Position numbers and translations under genes: made by a program. A stretch of DNA of 64,000 nucleotides from Bombus terrestris (lineage: Eukaryota; Arthropoda; Insecta; Hymenoptera; Apidae): positions 124,001 through 188,000 of the forward strand of contig NC_063276.1 of NCBI RefSeq assembly GCF_910591885.1, in the 5' to 3' direction. The notes below the pieces were generated by a model that saw only the letters and a program-made list of their open reading frames with translations, was not told the DNA's origin and ran no database searches. Positions 20,915 through 35,107 of the stretch are shown here, one piece after another. How positions within the stretch are numbered: position 1 is the stretch's first letter; the number at the start of each line of letters is the position of its first letter.

Positions 20915-21928
20915 CAACCGTACTGACAACATTCGGTATCAATGGTACTTATGTCTAACTTGGAACCACAGAAAGGAAATGAAAGTACTGACACTGTATA
21001 TACAATTTAGAGTTTTGCAAAAGAGACATACGACTCGTTGTACTAAACTTATGAAGATATCGAAAAGTTATATACTCCAACGTGACCGCGATATGCTTCT
21101 TTTAAAAATGGGAAAACGGGAAGAAGCCTGAACAATCAGACGATCGAAGAAAAATCATTTGGGCATCTAGCATACATATTTAATATGCTATGAAATGTTC
21201 ATATATGTAACTGAAACGTATTTTCTGTAAATTGATAAATCTGAAACAAACTCATTTACTGGATTTGGTATATGGAAGAAACAGACATCTTTAAAACGAG
21301 AACATTTTATGAAACACTTTATGAAAAATAAACTATTAATAATGGTCAATTATAGATCAAATTACTATTGATTGAATTTTAGCAAATATAGAGAATCACG
21401 TGTATCTTTTAATCGAAACTAGGGTTACGTTGGAAACAAGAATTTTAAGTAATTGAATTTAAACTGAATTAAAAATCGAAAAGTTCATTTGGAATAACTA
21501 AGATGAGAGAAACCCCGGTTATTATACAATCACTTGCTTTATCTTTTAACTTTTAACAGTATCTGTTATTTTCTACAACCACATAGTGATTTGCAACATA
21601 ATAAACCGAAAGGTATGTGCATAAGTCATTTTTTGCAGAATTTTTGCTACAAACGTGACGATGTCTTTGTTTTGTGACGAAACTTTTGTTTCGTGCAAAT
21701 GAAATTCGAATATTTATAAAATTCTACATTACTGTTAAAAGATTGAAGTGAAAATATCGCGGTCGAAAAAATTCTAAAAGTTATGGTTCTAAGAACGAAC
21801 AATCACCGGCACTAATTCCAATTGCAATGAATTAAATTTTAAAAAATATTTCAAGCCTTCATAGCAACATTAAGATATTTCATTATAATACTTTGTTGCG
21901 CATGAAATCGCTCACAATTTCATACATG

Positions 21929-21931
<3 letters not shown>

Positions 21932-21971
<40 letters not shown>
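21932..21971 (+). repeat. (TA)n microsatellite, end of unit 2
   Basis: About 40 bp; same flanks as in unit 1. Confidence 0.95.
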
Positions 21972-21975
<4 letters not shown>

Positions 21976-22977
21976 CATTCGTAATAAAGTTCTGTATTTT
22001 AGCAGTCATGGTAACGTTAACGCTGACAAAGGAATATGTCTTATAGCAGTATTTTCAGTAATAAACGTAGTAATAAGGGGCGCATTAATAAGGGGCGCTG
22101 AAAAAGAAACAAAGCAGTAGCCAGAAGGGCTACTAAAATTCAATCGTCTTCCACTCTATATAAACCCGATCAACACGTCGAGAGTGGAACTGAATATTCT
22201 TGTTTCGCAACGCTAATTTACTACTAATATTTATGAAGCAGAAAATTCTCAAAATCAAACGCGACGAGTGCTTCGTTATATCTGCAATATCAATTAATCT
22301 ACTATTAAAAAGAAAAAGAAAGAAAAATCTGAAAATTCCCGATATCTGATACGCAACGCTAATAAGTATAAATCTACGCACTCGTATTTAAGCAATACGC
22401 AACACTAATAGCGAGAGATCGCAGTGCAACCATTTAGGAGGTTGCGGATGAACGATCACACTTGTACAGCTCTTTAGGCTGTACATGTGATCCAGGAGCA
22501 GTGTCCGACAAATGCAGTCGGAGGGTTTGGGCAGTTTGTGAACGCAACTCTACTTAACAAAACGCGAGCATTCATTATCGCAACGCTAATAGGAAAAATA
22601 AGTAGAACTCGCGATGGAACAATGTCGCAACGCTAATTCTTAAAGTGAATTTAATGAAAATTACTATTTACTATTTGAAAAAGCTACTTTAAATATCCTA
22701 GTATTGCAACTTAAACAGAAAAACAGAAAAAATTCTAAAAATTGCAAAAGACAATCGCGATATCGTAATTCGCAACTCTAAAACAAACGCGATTATCATT
22801 TTATCGCAACTCTAATTCAAACCGTAATCATTCTCTCGCCACACTAATGAAAAATAGCAATATTATTTCGTAACTCTAATACAACCCGTAATTAACTTGT
22901 CGAAACACTAATAAGAAAAATCGCGATTTGCCCAATGGGACGATGGACCGATATATACATCGGCCAAAAAAACAAAG

Positions 22978-23017
<40 letters not shown>

Positions 23018-26000
23018 ATACTAAAATCGAGCATAGTGACAAAGTAGTAACAATAATGACTTCCCATGCTCTGGATGACCCAGAGGATGGGGAGCCATTA
23101 GTAGTTGCCCTCTTGAGTGGCAGTTTGCCGGGCCTCTTCAGCATATAGCCTCTTCTTTCTTCGGGCGCAATGCCCGCTGAAACTTAAATCTAAGCTCGAG
23201 ACTTCTAAATCGCAAACAAAAAAAAAAAACTTATAAAATAAAAATATAAACCGCGGAAGCTGATGGAAGTGCATATGGACTGACCAACGATCACAACAGT
23301 GATCGTTGCTCACTCGCATGTGCGTGCTCGAGCAATAAACGTTCGTTTCGAGACCATTCGCGACCGCGACCGCGAAATTCGAAAAATCGAAAGGCAAAAC
23401 CAGAGACGAGTGCATGCTCTACTCGTGCCAGTTTCACCGTCGATTTTTCAAATTAGATTGCCAGAAACAGGTTGGTCACACGAAAACGAGCCTACCCGAC
23501 TAGAGACTGTGCCAACCTGCCCGGCCCTACCTACTTATAATTAACAGACATACCAGAAAGTATACTACCTATCCTACCTAACGCTATATTTAAAAAATGG
23601 CAAAACATGCACACCAACACACTCACTCCACGGTTCTCACACATACCACCCGGGCGCAAAGGTCCTACACTAGAGAGGACGTCCCGGGACGCCTCCGACA
23701 CCCGAGCTTAATACAACATTCACACTCTAAGGTACGTACCTTTTTCCTGAAATCGACTGACGAAGGCTAGTGACCATTGCGTAATACGTGATAAAACACG
23801 TTTGAGAAAATTATATTTTTAAAATAGATATAAGTAAACTTGGAATTATAATTGCGATTGATAGCGATATTAAGAGTATGAGTACACTTAGTCGCGTGGA
23901 TGATATTATCAGAAATTCTAATTGTATCGAGACGTAAATTGAATCGATATATGTCTCGACATTTTTAATATTTCAAGTTTTAAGGAATGAGAAAAAGCGA
24001 CGCAATTCCACGACCTAACAACACACACACACATAATGTGGAAAATACGTCGTGCACGATACACTAACGCATGGTCAGTCGCTGAGAAATTATTACATTA
24101 CTTAATTCTAGGTCATCGTGCCCAATGTCTTTCTCCCATTCAAGTAGCACCTGGGCACGTGAATGAGATCCTGACAATGGGCACGGAAAGGGTTAAACCT
24201 GAAAATCCTGATCTAAAAAGATGATTAGTTTGTGTAATTTTTATTTAACGGACTAACGTTCTTTGAGTTTATATTTTACTACTTTGCATCTGATTAAATT
24301 TACTTTATTAATTTAATAGTAACTAAGTAACTCTACTTTATTAATTTAATAAATTAGAACAAAATTTTAATATTTCGAAAAAAGTAGCGTTAGTAGAAAA
24401 AGACTGAGACTCATGCAAATAGAATTATTGACTCTAAATATATTACTAAGAAATAAATAATCTCAGGCGATCTCTTTATCAAAGCATATACTCGAAAGTG
24501 CAGAAGCAGTGTTCAAAATTATTGCTTTGATTAAAAAATCTGCCTGTCGCGAAGTGTCTTCTTGCACGTAAAATTTTGCACATTTTTGTACGGAAAAAAA
24601 ATGAATTTTGACTCATATTTTAAATTCTAACCGAAATGAAATAAACGATCGTGACTTAATATTGTCACGATTAATTCATTACTTAAGATCAAGTATATGT
24701 ATGTCATACAGGTATATTCGTGTAGATATTTGCCATTTGCAAATATTCATACAAAATATTAACATGCACATTTATAAATAACACGAATATATTCTCGAGT
24801 GTATATGTTTAACCTAATTATTAAAAAACTAATTATTATAATCGCGATGTGCGAGAAGACCTATCCTAAACTAATAAATTTCAAAAAATGAGTGTTACTA
24901 CTCACGGGTATAAGAAATACCCGCGGTCACTATGCTCGCAAAAAAATTCTACGTAATACAACCGATCACCCGTGCCGATTCGGACCTTTCATCCTACGAC
25001 ATGATTGAGTGACCGGAGGAACAGAAATGCATGCGACTCACCGTTCGAAGCGGAGAAACAAAGGACGTATCGTGGATGCTGCGCCACCCCAGCGAATATC
25101 ATCAGGAACTGTGTAGGGTCCAGTGGTGGAAATGGAGATTGCGAAAAATCTGTTACAGAACAAAACACGATGAGTGATTGCTGATTATTTAAAAAGTTGG
25201 AGATAATGAAAAATGAAAGTTTATTAACTTTAGTAACTTTGGTAATAATAAAGATTGAAATTCTAATAAACTTTGATAAGTGTAAAAACTGAAACTCTAA
25301 TATGAAAGTTTAAAATCTAAAAATTAAGAATCTAAAGATTTCTGAAATATGTTAGTCATTTGTTACATAATTCGGTATTAAGATTTTAATAATTATTTTA
25401 TTTTAATGAAAGAATAACCTGAGAAAATGCTAATCTCCTAAATTTTCAATCAAATTGTATTTCTTAATTGATAGTGATCAAAGAAAAATATACAGAATAT
25501 ACATAATTGAAGTACAATGTGTAAAGATAATTACATTTTTGGCTTTTTAGCCACTGTTAAAACATTCCCAAAGAAGACGAAGGAGTTGAAGCAGTGATAT
25601 ATCTATAACAAAACATAAGATATCATTAATATCGTTAATATATAATAACAAACTTGAAACTTTAGCAATAATAAAGACTAAACTCTAATAAATATGTAAA
25701 TTGGAAATCTAATATAAAAATTTGAGAACAAATATTCAGTGATTTTTTATGAGTATCAGACAGTTTTATTGTACTTTAATGTTAAGACTTTAAGACTTTA
25801 TTTCAATTAAAAAGGACATTTACAGCTTTCTAAATCATCGATCATTTTTATTTTGTAATTAACGACATTTCAAACAAAATATACTAAATAGAACAAATTG
25901 AAATACAATATATAAAACTACTTACATTCTTGAGTTCCAGGAGAGGCTTTATCCTCTTGAGGGAGGCACTGACTCTAATACCGAAAACGAATATTCGAAA

Positions 26001-26259
26001 CAATAAATATAAAAAAAAAAAAAAATAAAAGACTACGTTACCACGACCGCTTAAATTATGATCGACGAACAAGGACTCTAATATCGCGTACAAATTTAAT
26101 TGATAAAATTTTATTACTTTCGCGTGTGATTATTTGATCGAATTTAATCAAAAATATCGTGATTTTAAAAAATTGAAAAGAAACTATTGCGTAGCAAACA
26201 CTGACTCTACAACCGCATTGCGCGCGGTCACAAATATTTCCTGAAAATAAAGCAGTTTA

Positions 26260-26617
26260 GGGCCGGAGGTGGGGGGGGTGGAAAAGAAGCGAAACGTTGT
26301 TTCGACAATTTTTCCTCTTTTTCCTATTGAACGTTTATTTAGAAAATACTGCTATTTCTTTACACTTAAAAATTATTATTAAGAAACTGGAACAAGTATG
26401 AAACTATAAGTTGAAAATTGTGAGATATTTCTCGATAGCGAACAAATGCTTACGAATACCGTGAATGCAATGCAATCGATTTCAAGAATTATACCGTTCG
26501 CAATTAGAATATATACTGTGAATTTTCGTTATTAGAATACAAAATATACATTGCACTAATACACTATAGTCGCCTGTTATAAATATTGGAAAATATTTGC
26601 AAGAATTCAAAAGTTCG
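26260..26617 (+). other. Divergent patch in unit 3 (probable conversion tract)
   Basis: In about 350 bp unit 3 differs from units 1, 2, 4 and 5 by around ten substitutions (for example GATAAT to GACAAT, AAATTGG to AAACTGG, ATACTG to ATACCG, ACTGCG to ACTGTG, CGCGTG to CGCCTG, TTCACC to TTCGCC) and a rebuilt G-tract. On both sides identity is nearly complete. No copy in this window has these variants, so the donor is elsewhere. Confidence 0.8.
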
Positions 26618-27247
26618 CCACTAAATATGTTTAAAGAATACTTGTTTCGAGGTATTTGAATCTAACTGTTACTATGTTGCAAGTTTATGACGTTAACTGT
26701 AGCAAATTCACGTAATACAACAAAAAAAAATTGAATTCTATAAGTGAATTATTGAGATATAACTCAATTTGAAACAATAAAATAACTTATTAAAAATTCG
26801 TTTGAAATAAGAGAATGATCTCATATATCGGAAATAGAACAATAATTTATTTAACCGAACCTATTGACACTGCATACACAATTTCGTGTTCTGAAAAAGG
26901 GGCATTTGAGTCATTGTTCTAAACTGTATCACATTCTATTTTCGCGGCTCAAAACTTTTGAATATATCGAAAAATTATAAACCCTAACAGGACCGCAATA
27001 ATTTTCTCTTAAAAATGGGAAACTAAGAAGAAGCCCGAACAAACAGATAATGAAAGAAAAATCGCGGCGCGAATTCGTTCGTTCGCGATCTTTCCAAAGA
27101 ATCAATGGACTTACGCAACGAACTCCCGTGCACAAAATAACCACAAGATTCAATGCAAAAAAAGAATCGATTTTTATACTAGATTCCAAGTCAGATAAGT
27201 ACCATTATACAGAATGGGCTCAGAATGGATTTGAGAGACAAGACATA

Positions 27248-30200
27248 TCCCACGTTGTCCCACGTTGTCACACGTTGTCCCGCGTTGTCCCACGGTGTCC
27301 CACGGTGTCCCACGGTGCCCCACGATGTCCAACGGTGTCCCACGATGTCCCACGATGTCCCACGATGTCCCACGGTGTCCCACGGTGTCCCACGGTGCAG
27401 TCCAGTGTAGATTATCCAAAATTCTTTTCGCGTTTTTTGGTGATCTACACTGGACCAACGGTGTCCCACGGTGTCCCACGATGTCCCACGGTATCCCACG
27501 GTGTCCCACGATGTCCCACGGTGTCCCACGTTGTCCCACGGTGTCCCACGGTGCAGTCCAGTGTAGATTATCCAAAATTCTTTTCGCGTTTTTTGGTGAT
27601 CTACACTGGACCAACGGTGTCCCACGGTGTCCCACGGTGTCCCACGGTGTCCTACGGTGTCCCACGGTGTAGTCCAGTGTAGAATATCCAAAATTCTTTT
27701 CGCGTTTTTGGAAATCTACACTGGACCAACGGTGTCCCACGGTGTCCCACGGTGTCCCATGGTGTCCCACGGTGTCCCACGATGTCCAACGGTGTCCCAC
27801 GGTGCAGTCCAGTGTAGATTATCCAAAATTCTTTTCGCGTTTTTTGGTGATCTACACTGGACCAACGGTGTCCCACGGTGTCCCACGGTGTCCCACGGTG
27901 TCCCACGGTGTCCCACGGTGTCCCACGGTGTCCCACGATGTCCAACGGTGTCCCACGGCGTCCCACGGTGTCCCACGGTGCAGTCCAGTGTAGATTATCC
28001 AAAATTCTTTTCGCGTTTTTTGGTGATCTACACTGGACCAACGTTGTCCCGCGGTGTCCCGCGGTGTCTCACGATGTCCAACGGTGTCCCACGGTGTCCA
28101 ACGGTGTCCCACGATGTCCCACGGTATCCCACGGTGTCCCACGATGTCCCACGGTGTCCCACGTTGTCCCACGGTGTCCCACGGTGCAGTCCAGTGTAGA
28201 TTATCCAAAATTCTTTTCGCGTTTTTTGGTGATCTACACTGGACCAACGGTGTCCCACGGTGTCCCACGGTGTCCCACGGTGTCCCACGGTGTCCCACGG
28301 TGTAGTCCAGTGTAGAATATCCAAAATTCTTTTCGCGTTTTTGGAAATCTACACTGGACCAACGGTGTCCCACGGTGTCCCACGGTGTCCCATGGTGTCC
28401 CACGGTGTCCCACGATGTCCAACGGTGTCCCACGGTGCAGTCCAGTGTAGATTATCCAAAATTCTTTTCGCGTTTTTTGGTGATCTACACTGGACCAACG
28501 GTGTCCCACGGTGTCCCACGGTGTCCCACGGTGTCCCACGGTGTCCCACGGTGTCCCACGGTGTCCCACGATGTCCAACGGTGTCCCACGGCGTCCCACG
28601 GTGTCCCACGGTGCAGTCCAGTGTAGATTATCCAAAATTCTTTTCGCGTTTTTTGGTGATCTACACTGGACCAACGTTGTCCCGCGGTGTCCCGCGGTGT
28701 CCCGCGGTGTCTCACGATGTCCAACGGTGTCCCACGGTGTCCAACGGTGTCCCACGATGTCCCACGATGTCCAACGGTGTCCCACGATGTCCCACGGTGT
28801 TCCACGATGTCCAACGGTGTCCCACGGTGCAGTCCAGTGTAGATTATCCAAAATTCTTTTCGCGTTTTTTGGTGATCTACACTGGACCAACGGTGTCCCA
28901 CGGTGTCCCACGATGTCCCACGGTGTCCCACGGTGTCCCACGATGTCCCACGGTGTCCCACGATGTCTCACGGTGTCCCACGGTGCAGTCCAGTGTAGAT
29001 TATCCAAAATTCTTTTCGCGTTTTTTGGTGATCTACACTGGACCAACGGTGTCCCACGGTGTCCCACGGTGTCCCACGGTGTCCCACGGTGTCCCACGAT
29101 GTCCCACGGTGTCCCACGATGTCCCACGGTGTCCCACGGTGCAGTCCAGTGTAGATTATCCAAAATTCTTTTCGCGTTTTTTGGTGATCTACACTGGACC
29201 AACGTTGTCCCGCGGTGTCCCGCGGTGTCTCACGATGTCCAACGGTGTCCCACGGTGTCCCACGATGTCCCACGGTGTCCCACGGTGTCCCACGGTGTCC
29301 CACGGTGTCCCACGATGTCCAACGGTGTCCCACGGCGTCCCACGGTGCAGTCCAGTGTAGATTATCCAAAATTCTTTTCGCGTTTTTTGGAGATCTACAC
29401 TGGACCAACGGTGTCCCACGGTGTCCCGCGGTGTCCCACGGTGTCCCACGGTGTCTCACGGTGTCCCACGGTGTCCCACGGTGTCCCACGGTGCAGTCCA
29501 GTGTAGATTATCCAAAATTCTTTTCGCGTTTTTTGGTGATCTACACTGGACCAACGGTGTCCCACGGTGTCCCACGATGTCCCACGATGTCCAACGGTAT
29601 CCCACGATGTCCAACGGTGTCCCACGATGTCGAACGGTGTCCCACGATGTCCCACGATGTCCCACGGTGTCCCACGGTGTCCCACGGTGCAGTCCAGTGT
29701 AGATTATCCAAAATTCTTTTCGCGTTTTTTGGTGATCTACACTGGACCAACGGTGTCCCGCGGTGTCCCGGGGTGTCCCACGATGTCCAACGGTGTCCCA
29801 CGGTGCAGTCCAGTGTAGATTATCCAAAATTCTTTTCGCGTTTTTTGGTGATCTACACTGGACCAACGGTGTCCCACGGTGTCCCACGATGTCCCACGAT
29901 GTCCAACGGTGTCCCACGATGTCCAACGGTGTCCCACGGTGTCCCACGGTGCAGTCCAGTGTAGATTATCCAAAATTCTTTTCGCGTTTTTTGGTGATCT
30001 ACACTGGACAAACGTTGTCCCGCGGTGTCCCACGATGTCCCACGATGTCCAACGGTGTCCCACGATGTCCCACGGTGTTCCACGATGTCCAACGGTGTCC
30101 CACGGTGCAGTCCAGTGTAGATTATCCAAAATTCTTTTCGCGTTTTTTGGTGATCTACACTGGACCAACGGTGTCCCACGGTGTCTCACGATGTCCCACG

Positions 30201-33200
30201 GTGTCCCACGGTGTCCCACGATGTCCCACGGTGTCCCACGATGTCCCACGGTGTCCCACGGTGTCCCACGGTGCAGTCCAGTGTAGATTATCCAAAATTC
30301 TTTTCGCGTTTTTTGGTGATCTACACTGGACCAACGGTGTCCCACGATGTCCCACGATGTCCCACGGTGTCCAATGTCGTCCCACGTTGCAGTCCAGTGT
30401 AGATTATCCAAAATTCTTGTCGCGTTTTTTGGTGATCTACACTGGACCAATGGTGTCCCACGGTGTCCCACGATGTCCCGCGGTTTCCCACGGTGTCCCA
30501 CGATGTCCAACGGTGTCCCACGATGTCCCACGGTGTTCCACGATGTCCAACGGTGTCCCACGGTGCAGTCCAGTGTAGATTATCCAAAATTCTTTTCGCG
30601 TTTTTTGGTGATCTACACTGGACCAACGGTGTCCCACGGTGTCCCACGATGTCCCACGGTGTCCCACGGTGTCCCACGATGTCCCACGGTGTCCCACGAT
30701 GTCCCACGGTGTCCCACGGTGCAGTCCAGTGTAGATTATCCAAAATTCTTTTCGCGTTTTTTGGTGATCTACACTGGACCAACGTTGTCCCGCGGTGTCC
30801 CGCGGTGTCTCACGATGTCCAACGGTGTCCCACGGTGTCCCACGATGTCCCACGGTGTCCCACGGTGTCCCACGATGTCCCACGGTGTCCCACGATGTCC
30901 CACGGTGTCCCACGGTGTCCCACGGTGTCCCACGGTGCAGTCCAGTGTAGATTATCCAAAATTCTTTTCGCGTTTTTTGGTGATCTACACTGGACCAACG
31001 GTGTCCCACGGTGTCCCACGGTGTCCCACGGTGTCCCACGGTGTCCCACGATGTCCCACGATGTCCCACGATGTCCCACGGTGTCCCACGATGCAGTCCA
31101 GTGTAGATTATCCAAAATTCTTGTCGCGTTTTTTGGTGATCTACACTGGACCAATGGTGTCCCACGGTGTCCCACGATGTCCCACGGTTTCCCACGGTGT
31201 CCCACGATGTCCAACGGTGTCCCACGATGTCCCACGATGTCCCACGGTGTCCCACGGTGTCCCACGGTGTCCCACGGTGTAGTCCAGTGTAGAATATCCA
31301 AAATTCTTTTCGCGTTTTTGGAAATCTACACTGGACCAACGGTGTCCCACGGTGTCCGACGGTGTCCCACGGTGTCCCACGGTGTCCCACGGTGTCCCAC
31401 GGTGTTCCACGGTGTCCCACGGTGTCCCACGGTGTCCCACGGTGTCCCACGATGTCCAACGGTGTCCCACGGCGTCCACGGTGCAGTCCAGTGTAGATTA
31501 TCCAAAATTCTTTTCGCGTTTTTTGGAGATCTACAGTGGACCAACGGTGTCCCACGGTGTCCTGCGGTGTCCCACGGTGTCCCACGATGTCCCACGGTGT
31601 CCCACGGTGTCCAACGGTGTCCCACGATGTCCCACGGTGCAGTCCAGTGTAGATTATCCAAAATTCTTTCCGCGTTTTTTGGTGATCTACACTGGACCAA
31701 CGGTGTCTCACGGTGTCCCACGGTGTCCCACGGTGTCCCACGGTGCAGTCCAGTGTAGATTATCCAAAATTCTTTTCGCGTTTTTTGGTGATCTACACTG
31801 GACCAACGGTGTCCCACGGTGTCCCACGGTGCAGTCCAGTGTAGATTATCCAAAATTCTTTTCGCGTTTTTTGGTGATCTACACTGGACCAACGGTGTCC
31901 CACGGTGTCCCACGATGTCCCACGATGTCCAACGGTGTCCCACGATGTCCAACGGTGTCCCACGATGTCGAACGGTGTCCCACGATGTCCCACGATGTCC
32001 CACGGTGTCCCACGGTGTCCCACGGTGCAGTCCAGTGTAGATTATCCAAAATTCTTTTCGCGTTTTTTGGTGATCTACACTGGACCAACGGTGTCCCGCG
32101 GTGTCCCGCGGTGTCCCACGATGTCCAACGGTGTCCCACGGTGCAGTCCAGTGTAGATTATCCAAAATTCTTTTCGCGTTTTTTGGTGATCTACACTGGA
32201 CCAACGGTGTCCCACGGTGTCCCACGATGTCCCACGATGTCCAACGATGTCCCACGATGTCCAACGGTGTCCCACGGTGTCCCACGGTGCAGTCCAGTGT
32301 AGATTATCCAAAATTCTTTTCGCGTTTTTTGGTGATCTACACTGGACCAACGTTGTCCCGCGGTGTCCCACGATGTCCCACGATGTCCAACGGTGTCCCA
32401 CGATGTCCCACGGTGTTCCACGATGTCCAACGGTGTCCCACGGTGCAGTCCAGTGTAGATTATCCAAAATTCTTTTCGCGTTTTTTGGTGATCTACACTG
32501 GACCAACGGTGTCCCACGGTGTCCCACGATGTCCCACGGTGTCCCACGGTGTCCCACGATGTCCCACGGTGTCCCACGATGTCCCACGGTGTCCCACGGT
32601 GTCCCACGGTGCAGTCCAGTGTAGATTATCCAAAATTCTTTTCGCGTTTTTTGGTGATCTACACTGGACCAACGGTGTCCCACGGTGTCCCACGGTGTCC
32701 CACGATGTCCAACGGTGCCCACGATGTCCCACGGTGTTCCACGGTGCAGTCCAGTGTAGATTATCCAAAATTCTTTTCGCGTTTTTTGGTGATCTACACT
32801 GGACCAACGGTGTCCCACGGTGTCCCACGATGTCCCACGGTGTCCCACGGTGTCCCACGATGTCCAACGGTGTCCCACGGTGCAGTCCAGTGTATATTAT
32901 CCAAAATTCTTTTCGCGTTTTTTGGTGATGTACACTGGACCAACGGTGTCCCACGGTGTCCCACGATGTCCCACGATGTCCCACGATGTCCCACGGTGTC
33001 CCACGGTGCAGTCCAGTGTAGATTATCCAAAATTCTTGTCGCGTTTTTTGGTGATCTACACTGGACCAATGGTGTCCCACGGTGTGCCACGGTGTCCCAC
33101 GATGTCCAACGGTGCCCACGATGTCCCACGGTGTTCCACGATGTCCAACGGTGTCCCACGGTGCAGTCCAGTGTAGATTATCCAAAATTCTTTTCGCGTT

Positions 33201-33824
33201 TTTTGGTGATCTACACTGGACCAACGGTGTCCCACGGTGTCCCACGATGTCCCACGGTGTCCCACGGTGTCCCACGGTGTCCCACGATGTCCAACGGTGT
33301 CCCACGATGTCCCACGATGTCCCACGATGTCCCACGATGTCCCACGGTGTCCCACGGTGTCCCACGGTGCAGTCCAGTGTAGATTATCCAAAATTCTTTT
33401 CGCGTTTTTTGGTGATCTACACTGGACCAACAGTGTCCCGCGGTGTCCCGCGGTGTCCCACGATGTCAAACGGTGTCCTACGGTGTCCAACGGTGTCCCA
33501 CGATGTCCAACGGTGTCCCACGATGTCCAACGGTGTCCCACGTTGTCCCACGTTGTCCCACGTTGTCCCACGTTGTCCCACGTTGTCCCACGTTGTCCCA
33601 CGTTGTCCCACGTTGTCCCACGTTGTCCCACGTTGTCCCACGTTGTCCCACGTTGTCCCACGGTGTCCAACGGTGTCCAACGGTGTCCCACGATGTCCAA
33701 CGGTGTCCCACGATGTCCAACGGTGTCCCACGATGTCCAACGGTGTCCCACAATGTCCAACGGTGTCCCACGATGTCCAACGGTGTCCCACGATGTCCCA
33801 CGGTGTCCAATGTCGTCCCACGTT
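27248..33824 (+). repeat. Decamer/hairpin array 3 (6.6 kb)
   Basis: Same repeat family with about 39 internal hairpins by eye. The 5' edge is shorter in TTG-type decamers than in arrays 1, 2 and 4. The 3' edge keeps a 12-decamer TTG run with no CTG variant. An internal copy of the array-end signature CCAATGTCGTCCCACGTTGC lies at about 30371-30390 and is followed by a normal hairpin, so two arrays were probably joined here. A block around 27600-28100 is repeated about 632 bp later (27650-27993 versus 28283-28626). Confidence 0.98.
30369..30390 (+). repeat. Fossil array-end signature inside array 3
   Basis: CCAATGTCGTCCCACGTTGC otherwise occurs only at the 3' ends of arrays 1-4 (CCCATGTTGC form in array 4). 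Here it is followed by a main-type hairpin (with TTGTCGCG loop) and more decamers instead of the divergent terminal hairpin. Confidence 0.85.
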
Positions 33825-33827
33825 GCA

Positions 33828-33883
33828 GTCCAGTTTAGATTATCCAAAATTCTCTTCGTGGCTTTTCGTAATCCAAAATGGAC
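33828..33883 (+). repeat. Terminal divergent hairpin, unit 3
   Basis: Same sequence as in units 1 and 2; it follows the CCCACGTTGCA junction that marks an array 3' end. Confidence 0.92.
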
Positions 33884-33911
33884 TGTATTAGCGTGATTCT
33901 GAGCTTGGTAT

Positions 33912-34026
33912 CGAATTATTGTGCAATGTTTGTACTCATCAATGTAGTCGTTTTCTGAAAATTAATCAACTGATTAATCTGCGAAAACAATTACATCGAT
34001 CGGTACAAACATTGTACAATAATTCG
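33912..34026 (+). repeat. 115-bp inverted repeat, unit 3
   Basis: Same foldback, with one substitution (GTACTCATC instead of GTACTTATC) in the 2-nt internal loop, which leaves the stems intact. Confidence 0.93.
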
Positions 34027-35040
34027 CAACCGTACTGACAACATTCGGTATCAATGGTACTTATGTCTAACTTGGAACCACAGAAAGGAAATGAAAGTAC
34101 TGACACTGTATATACAATTTAGAGTTTTGCAAAAGAGACATACGACTCGTTGTACTAAACTTATGAAGATATCGAAAAGTTATATACTCCAACGTGACCG
34201 CGATATGCTTCTTTTAAAAATGGGAAAACGGGAAGAAGCCTGAACAATCAGACGATCGAAGAAAAATCATTTGGGCATCTAGCATACATATTTAATATGC
34301 TATGAAATGTTCATATATGTAACTGAAACGTATTTTCTGTAAATTGATAAATCTGAAACAAACTCATTTACTGGATTTGGTATATGGAAGAAACAGACAT
34401 CTTTAAAACGAGAACATTTTATGAAACATTTTATGAAAAATAAACTATTAATAATGGTCAATTATAGATCAAATTACTATTGATTGAATTTTAGCAAATA
34501 TAGAGAATCACGTGTATCTTTTAATCGAAACTAGGGTTACGTTGGAAACAAGAATTTTAAGTAATTGAATTTAAACTGAATTAAAAATCGAAAAGTTCAT
34601 TTGGAATAACTAAGATGAGAGAAACCCCGGTTATTATACAATCACTTGCTTTATCTTTTAACTTTTAACAGTATCTGTTATTTTCTACAACCACATAGTG
34701 ATTTGCAACATAATAAACCGAAAGGTATGTGCATAAGTCATTTTTTGCAGAATTTTTGCTACAAACGTGACGATGTCTTTGTTTTGTGACGAAACTTTTG
34801 TTTCGTGCAAATGAAATTCGAATATTTATAAAATTCTACATTACTGTTAAAAGATTGAAGTGAAAATATCGCGGTCGAAAAAATTCTAAAAGTTATGGTT
34901 CTAAGAACGAACAATCACCGGCACTAATTCCAATTGCAATGAATTAAATTTTAAAAAATATTTCAAGCCTTCATAGCAACATTAAGATATTTCATTATAA
35001 TACTTTGTTGCGCATGAAATCGCTCACAATTTCATACATG

Positions 35041-35043
<3 letters not shown>

Positions 35044-35103
<60 letters not shown>
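35044..35103 (+). repeat. (TA)n microsatellite, end of unit 3
   Basis: About 60 bp, the longest of the four. A tract this long can extrude cruciforms. Confidence 0.95.

Positions 35104-35107
<4 letters not shown>

Larger units (their letters stand above)
11383..21978 (+). repeat. Macrosatellite unit 2 (complete, 10.6 kb)
   Basis: Same layout as unit 1, with the shortest array of the four complete units. It groups with unit 1 at two diagnostic sites: GAATATTATTG near 11610 (units 3-5 have GAATATTCTTG) and an A-run followed by GGAATT near 14000 (units 3-5 have TGAATT). The CTA microsatellite (12383-12421) has 13 repeats against 12 in unit 1. A private substitution, GAAACACTTTATG near 21310, marks this copy. 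Segments without array or stem-loop are the same AT-rich DNA as in unit 1 and hold no recognised gene. Confidence 0.97.
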
